Source: Oscillospiraceae bacterium (GTDB lineage Bacteria; Bacillota; Clostridia; Oscillospirales; Oscillospiraceae). Taken from it: a DNA stretch of 9,325 bases. Of the stretch, positions 6,585 through 9,325 are shown one piece after another. The stretch spans positions 1-9,325 of the forward strand of contig JAFQDY010000026.1 in NCBI GenBank assembly GCA_017399325.1. Direction: 5' to 3'. Under the pieces are notes generated by a model. The model made no database searches and had not been told where the DNA came from. It worked only from the letters and a program-made list of their open reading frames with translations. The translations under genes were made by a program, and so were the position numbers. Each line of letters opens with the position of its first letter. Positions within the stretch are counted from its first letter, which is position 1.

Positions 6585-6601
6585 ATTGCTTGTGATATAA
6601 T
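6573..6601 (+). promoter_or_regulatory. Strong extended -10 promoter of the opp operon
   Basis: TTGAAA (6573-6578) and a perfect TATAAT (6596-6601) are separated by 17 bases, and TGA directly before the -10 completes the extended TGnTATAAT motif. Transcription would start near 6608. AT-rich DNA immediately upstream may add strength. It is the best match to the vegetative consensus in the window. Confidence 0.85.
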
Positions 6602-6607
6602 ATGCAA

Positions 6608-6708
6608 ATATTACAGTAAAACTATTATTATGCCCTCATTGCCGGTGTCAGGCCGATCGCCATTTTTTCGGGCCGGAGGGGGTTGTTGCTGAAGAAAGGA
6701 AAGACAGT
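6608..6708 (+). other. 5' leader of the opp operon (about 100 nt)
   Basis: The expected transcript carries about 100 untranslated bases. CCCTC (6633-6637) can pair with GAGGG (6676-6680), and inside it GGCC (6651-6654) with GGCC (6671-6674), giving a bulged hairpin that leaves the AAAGGA ribosome binding site (6695-6700) free. A 20-codon open frame (6630-6692) has no ribosome binding site. I recognise no known riboswitch or T-box element: the T-box GGGTGG motif and a terminator tail are absent. Confidence 0.4.
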
Positions 6709-7638
6709 ATGAATTCCAAGACTTTACTATACATTTTGAAAAGACTTGCGCTGGCTGCACTGACGATATGGATTGTCATCACCGTAACGTTCTTCGTTAC
6801 CCGCGCTGTGCCCGGCGGTCCCTTTCTGGGCGAAAAAGCTCTTTCTGAGGAGGCAGAGGCTGCGCTGAATGCAAAATACGGCTTGGACAAGCCTGTATTT
6901 GAGCAATATACCACTTACTTGAAAGACATCGTGACCCGTATGGACTTCGGTCCTTCTTTGAAAAACCGCGGCCGTACCGTTATGGAGATCATCTCCGACG
7001 GTATGAAGGTGTCTGTTAAGTTGGGTGTGATCGCGGCAGTCTGCGCAACGGCTACAGGCATTGTCCTTGGCGCAGTGGCAGCCCTTCGCCGGAACAAGAT
7101 CATCGATAAGATCATTATGGTGATCACCACCGCATTCGTTTCTATGCCTTCGTTTATTATGGGTACGCTGCTGTTACTGCTGTTTGCCCTGAAATTACAA
7201 CTGGTACCGGCCAACGGTGCTATGGAGGGCGGCTACATTCTGCCTGTTATTACCCTGGCGCTGTATCCCACCGCTTACATCACCCGTCTGACCCGTTCTT
7301 CCATGCTGGATGTGCTGGGGCAGGATTACATCCGTACTGCCCGGGCCAAGGGTGTGTCCGGCGTGAAGATTATTTTCGGTCACGCGCTGAAAAACTCTTT
7401 GATCCCTGTCATTACCTATTTGGGACCGATGCTGGCTTACATCGTAACCGGCTCTCTGGTTGTGGAGCAGATCTTCGCCGTCAACGGCATTGGCCGGGCG
7501 TTCGTCAGTTCCATTACCGACCGTGACTATCCGCTTATTATGGGTACCACCATTGTGCTGGCGACCCTGATCGTTGTTATGAATCTGGTCAGCGACATTA
7601 TGTATAAGGTCGTCGATCCCAGAATTACTCTGGAGTAA
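6709..7638 (+). CDS. oppB: Oligopeptide/dipeptide ABC transporter permease, OppB/DppB type
   Basis: At 309 residues this has the usual length for the OppB class of permeases. A first helix (10-30) is followed by the class signature FFVTRAVPGGPF at 28-39 and an external stretch with LNAKYGLDKPVFEQY (53-67). Then come helices at about 101-125, 134-162, 174-194, 233-258 and 278-298. The cytoplasmic EAA loop, which docks on the ATPase, is at 206-233 (DYIRTARAKGVSGVKIIFGH, then ALKNSLIP). With the OppC-like partner it would form the membrane channel for peptides delivered by an external binding protein. AAAGGA eight bases upstream fixes the start. It is the first gene of the operon, 11 bases before oppC. 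Nothing in it looks damaged or odd. Peptides are the most likely cargo by family; nickel and sugar-acid importers share the fold. Confidence 0.93.
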   Translation: MNSKTLLYILKRLALAALTIWIVITVTFFVTRAVPGGPFLGEKALSEEAEAALNAKYGLDKPVFEQYTTYLKDIVTRMDFGPSLKNRGRTVMEIISDGMKVSVKLGVIAAVCATATGIVLGAVAALRRNKIIDKIIMVITTAFVSMPSFIMGTLLLLLFALKLQLVPANGAMEGGYILPVITLALYPTAYITRLTRSSMLDVLGQDYIRTARAKGVSGVKIIFGHALKNSLIPVITYLGPMLAYIVTGSLVVEQIFAVNGIGRAFVSSITDRDYPLIMGTTIVLATLIVVMNLVSDIMYKVVDPRITLE

Positions 7639-7649
7639 GGAGGTGCGCT

Positions 7650-9086
7650 ATGCAGTTTAGAAAGAATCCCTTTCCCATGCTGTCTATGCATGTAGATGTG
7701 GACGATTTTATTCCCGCAACCGATGCGGAAAAAGAATATATGGTGCAGATGCGCCCTTCCAGCACATTCTTTAAAGACGGCGTAAAGCGCCTGCTGAAGA
7801 ATAAAATTGCCACTATCAGTTTGATCGTTGTGGTCCTCATCACTTTGACATCGATCTTTCTGCCTATGTTCTGGCCCTATTCCTACGAACAGATGCTGGG
7901 CGTTACGCCCGGCCGTCCGGTAGACCCTTCCTATAACAATCTGGCTCCCTTTAAATATGGCACCACTGAAAGTGTTCAGTTGTTGGGCAAGGCCAATTTC
8001 GGCGAGTATTTCATCGTTGCGCCTGTGCAGACGCAGTTTGATGACGATGCGCAGAGGTTGGAGTATGAGGCAAACCGCGCGGAACTGAAGGCCGCTGCAG
8101 ATAAAATTCTGGCTGACTACAACGCCAACAAGGGCGGTTTGGAAGCCTTTGCAGCGCTGAAAAGCACCGTGTCGGAAGATGTGAAATATAACAGTTATGA
8201 AAACTCCGGCATGGCCAATGAGACCGATGTTACCAATTGGATCTGGAAGGCTAACTGGTTAGGCAAGAGCGTAAGAACACCCGGTGAAGCCACTTTGATC
8301 GAAACCGAAAAAGGTTTTTATGTGGTCTGCTTCGGCGAGTATGTGGGTGAGAGCCAAAGCATCTTCCCCCATATCTTCGGTACTGACTCCCAGGGCCGTG
8401 ACTACTTTATCCGTGTGGTCTATGGCGCGAGAATCTCTCTGGCCGTCGGTTTCTTTGCAAGTATCATCGTGCTGATCATCGGTATGACCGTTGGCGCGCT
8501 TGCCGGTTATATCGGCGGCAAGGTGGATATTATTATCATGCGTATCGTGGATATTATCTACTCTCTGCCGGATACGCTGATGGTCATTCTGCTGGCCGCC
8601 GTTATGAAGGTGGCGTTGGGCGATGCTATTGAAGGCACGATCTTTGCAAGTTTGGGCGCAAATATGATCAGTTTGTTCTTTGTGTTTGCGCTGCTTTACT
8701 GGGTATCTATGTCCCGTTTGATCCGCGGTCAGATCCTGTCTTTGCGTGAGCAGGAATATGTGCTGGCCGCCAAATCTGCCGGCGCAAAGTCCGGCTGGAT
8801 CATCACCAAGCACCTGATCCCCAACTGCATCAGCGTGGTCATCATTTCCACCGCTTTGCAGATCCCCTCCGCAATCTTTACCGAGAGTTATCTGTCCTTC
8901 CTGGGTCTGGGCGTAAATGCTCCCATGCCTTCTCTGGGCAGCCTGGCATCCGATGCCCTCAACGGCATTAACTCTTATCCCTACCGTCTTGTGATTCCCG
9001 CCATTGTAATCAGCCTGATCGTCCTGTCTTTGAATCTGCTGGGCGACGGTCTGCGGGACGCATTTGACCCCAAATTGAAGCACTAA
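7650..9086 (+). CDS. oppC: OppC/DppC-type ABC permease with a parvulin-like domain in its external loop
   Basis: This is the second permease subunit, but it has 478 residues where about 300 is usual. A cytoplasmic N-terminus (1-54) leads to TM1 (55-75) and then to an external loop of about 180 residues. The family signature follows at 243-264 (FGTDSQGRDYF, then YGARISL), with helices at about 265-288, 305-322, 338-356, 392-412 and 446-465. The EAA loop is at 369-398, including EYVLAAKSAGAKSGWI. Removing residues about 118-228 would leave a normal OppC-like path from APFKYG to FPHIFGTD, so the extra length is an insertion, not a fusion at an end. AAGGAGG at 7637-7643, overlapping the oppB stop, gives one of the best ribosome binding sites in the window. 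It pairs with the OppB-like subunit to pass peptides through the membrane; the role of the loop domain is unknown. Confidence 0.92.
   Translation: MQFRKNPFPMLSMHVDVDDFIPATDAEKEYMVQMRPSSTFFKDGVKRLLKNKIATISLIVVVLITLTSIFLPMFWPYSYEQMLGVTPGRPVDPSYNNLAPFKYGTTESVQLLGKANFGEYFIVAPVQTQFDDDAQRLEYEANRAELKAAADKILADYNANKGGLEAFAALKSTVSEDVKYNSYENSGMANETDVTNWIWKANWLGKSVRTPGEATLIETEKGFYVVCFGEYVGESQSIFPHIFGTDSQGRDYFIRVVYGARISLAVGFFASIIVLIIGMTVGALAGYIGGKVDIIIMRIVDIIYSLPDTLMVILLAAVMKVALGDAIEGTIFASLGANMISLFFVFALLYWVSMSRLIRGQILSLREQEYVLAAKSAGAKSGWIITKHLIPNCISVVIISTALQIPSAIFTESYLSFLGLGVNAPMPSLGSLASDALNGINSYPYRLVIPAIVISLIVLSLNLLGDGLRDAFDPKLKH
7998..8342 (+). other. In-frame parvulin-like domain within oppC, bounded by a 12-bp direct repeat
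   Basis: Residues 117-231 follow the order of secondary structure seen in PrsA/SurA parvulins: a first strand (EYFIVAPVQTQ, 119-129), a helix (ELKAAADKILADYN, 145-158), a second helix (LEAFAALKSTVSED, 164-177), a turn with YENSGM, and then WLGKSVRTPGEATLIETEKG and FYVVCFGEY at 203-231. This last part matches the parvulin ending where GYHII is common. The His of the first strand (RHIL) and that of GYHI are replaced here (Ile122 or neighbours; Tyr224), so isomerase activity is doubtful. TTCGGCGAGTAT occurs at 7998-8009 and 8331-8342, exactly 111 codons apart. The assignment rests on pattern recognition by eye, not on a profile search. Confidence 0.6.
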
Positions 9087-9103
9087 GAAAGGAACGTTAA
9101 GTT

Positions 9104-9325
9104 ATGGCATTGCTTGAAGTGCGCGACTTGCACACTGCTTTTACTACCCCTGCGGGTACTGTTAATGCGGTTAACGGCGTATCCTTTAATTTGGAGCGCG
9201 GCAAGGTCCTCGGCATCGTGGGCGAATCCGGCTCCGGCAAATCCGTTACCGCTTATTCCATCATGCAGATTTTGGAAAAGAACGGCAAAATCGTGTCCGG
9301 CTCCATCAAGGTTGACGGACAGGAG
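9104..9325 (+). CDS. oppD: Oligopeptide ABC transporter ATPase, OppD/DppD type, N-terminal fragment (cut by right edge)
   Basis: The first 74 codons are present and the gene runs off the right edge. MALLEVRDLHTAF, then AVNGVSFNLERGKVLGIVG and the Walker A motif GESGSGKS at residues 40-47 are typical of the OppD class of ATP-binding subunits. These hydrolyse ATP on the inner membrane face to drive the OppB/OppC channel. AAAGGA (9088-9093) lies 10 bases before the ATG, and the gap to oppC is 17 bases, so it belongs to the same transcript. SVTAYSIMQILEKNGKIVSG after the P-loop also fits OppD, where DppF/OppF partners usually differ, but the two cannot be fully separated with so little sequence. 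Confidence 0.93.
   Translation, partial: MALLEVRDLHTAFTTPAGTVNAVNGVSFNLERGKVLGIVGESGSGKSVTAYSIMQILEKNGKIVSGSIKVDGQE

Noticed and set aside
6630..6692. 20-codon frame in the opp leader as a regulatory leader peptide
   Set aside because: It ends just before the oppB ribosome binding site, but no ribosome binding site precedes its ATG and there is no run of regulatory codons or terminator/antiterminator pair.
6608..6708. T-box or amino-acid riboswitch in front of the transporter operon
   Set aside because: The leader is too short for a T-box, the T-box GGGTGG core is missing and no terminator hairpin with T-tail lies before the start codon.
8259..9083. 274-residue minus-strand frame opposite oppC
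   Set aside because: It mirrors a conserved permease frame and is rich in Gln, His and Asp; no start signals support it.
7650..9086. OppC length explained by a sequencing error or gene fusion
   Set aside because: The frame is open from the strong ribosome binding site to the stop, the extra block is in frame within one loop, and all family motifs before and after it are intact.

Overview
The window looks like chromosomal DNA from a Gram-positive anaerobe of the class Clostridia, probably gut-type and close to the Oscillospirales. This rests on purine-rich GGAGG-type ribosome binding sites, TTGACA/TATAAT promoters, mid-range GC and the gene families present: YfcC transporter, 11-helix NSS symporter, Opp permeases and an NHxxxxD acyltransferase with a zinc ribbon. 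The taxonomy is inferred; there is no rRNA or other marker gene here. I see no mobile element, CRISPR array, tRNA or rRNA.

Left part (1-2100): a minus-strand operon encodes a divergent NagB-like isomerase/deaminase and then, overlapping by one base, the start of a NagA-like amidohydrolase that runs off the left edge. An AraC-type regulator with an N-terminal cupin is divergent to it. Its TTGACA-N17-TATAGT promoter shares its -10 region with a candidate promoter for the minus-strand operon, so the regulator probably controls this amino-sugar-type catabolic pair. A 10-bp perfect hairpin closes the regulator gene.

Middle part (2101-6371): an extended -10 promoter drives a PlsC-like acyltransferase carrying a C-terminal Cys4 zinc ribbon. 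It is followed after 15 bp by a YfcC-family carrier, and after another 59 bp by an NSS-family sodium:amino-acid symporter that ends at a strong intrinsic terminator (13-bp stem, T5).

Right part (6372-9325): a 376-bp intergenic region holds several dyads and a near-consensus extended -10 promoter with a roughly 100-nt leader. It drives an oligopeptide/dipeptide ABC transporter operon: oppB-like permease, oppC-like permease and the start of the oppD-like ATPase, cut by the right edge. No substrate-binding protein is visible; it may lie downstream.

The most unusual object is the OppC-like permease. It has 478 residues where about 300 is usual, and the extra length is a block of about 110 residues in the extracytoplasmic loop after the first membrane helix. 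The block reads like a parvulin (PrsA/SurA-type) peptidyl-prolyl isomerase domain whose characteristic histidines are missing. It is bounded by an exact 12-base direct repeat, in frame, 333 bases apart. Second in interest is the NagB-like protein: it has the fold signatures, but both the phosphate-binding loop and the catalytic Asp of the NDGH motif are replaced, which suggests another substrate or reaction.
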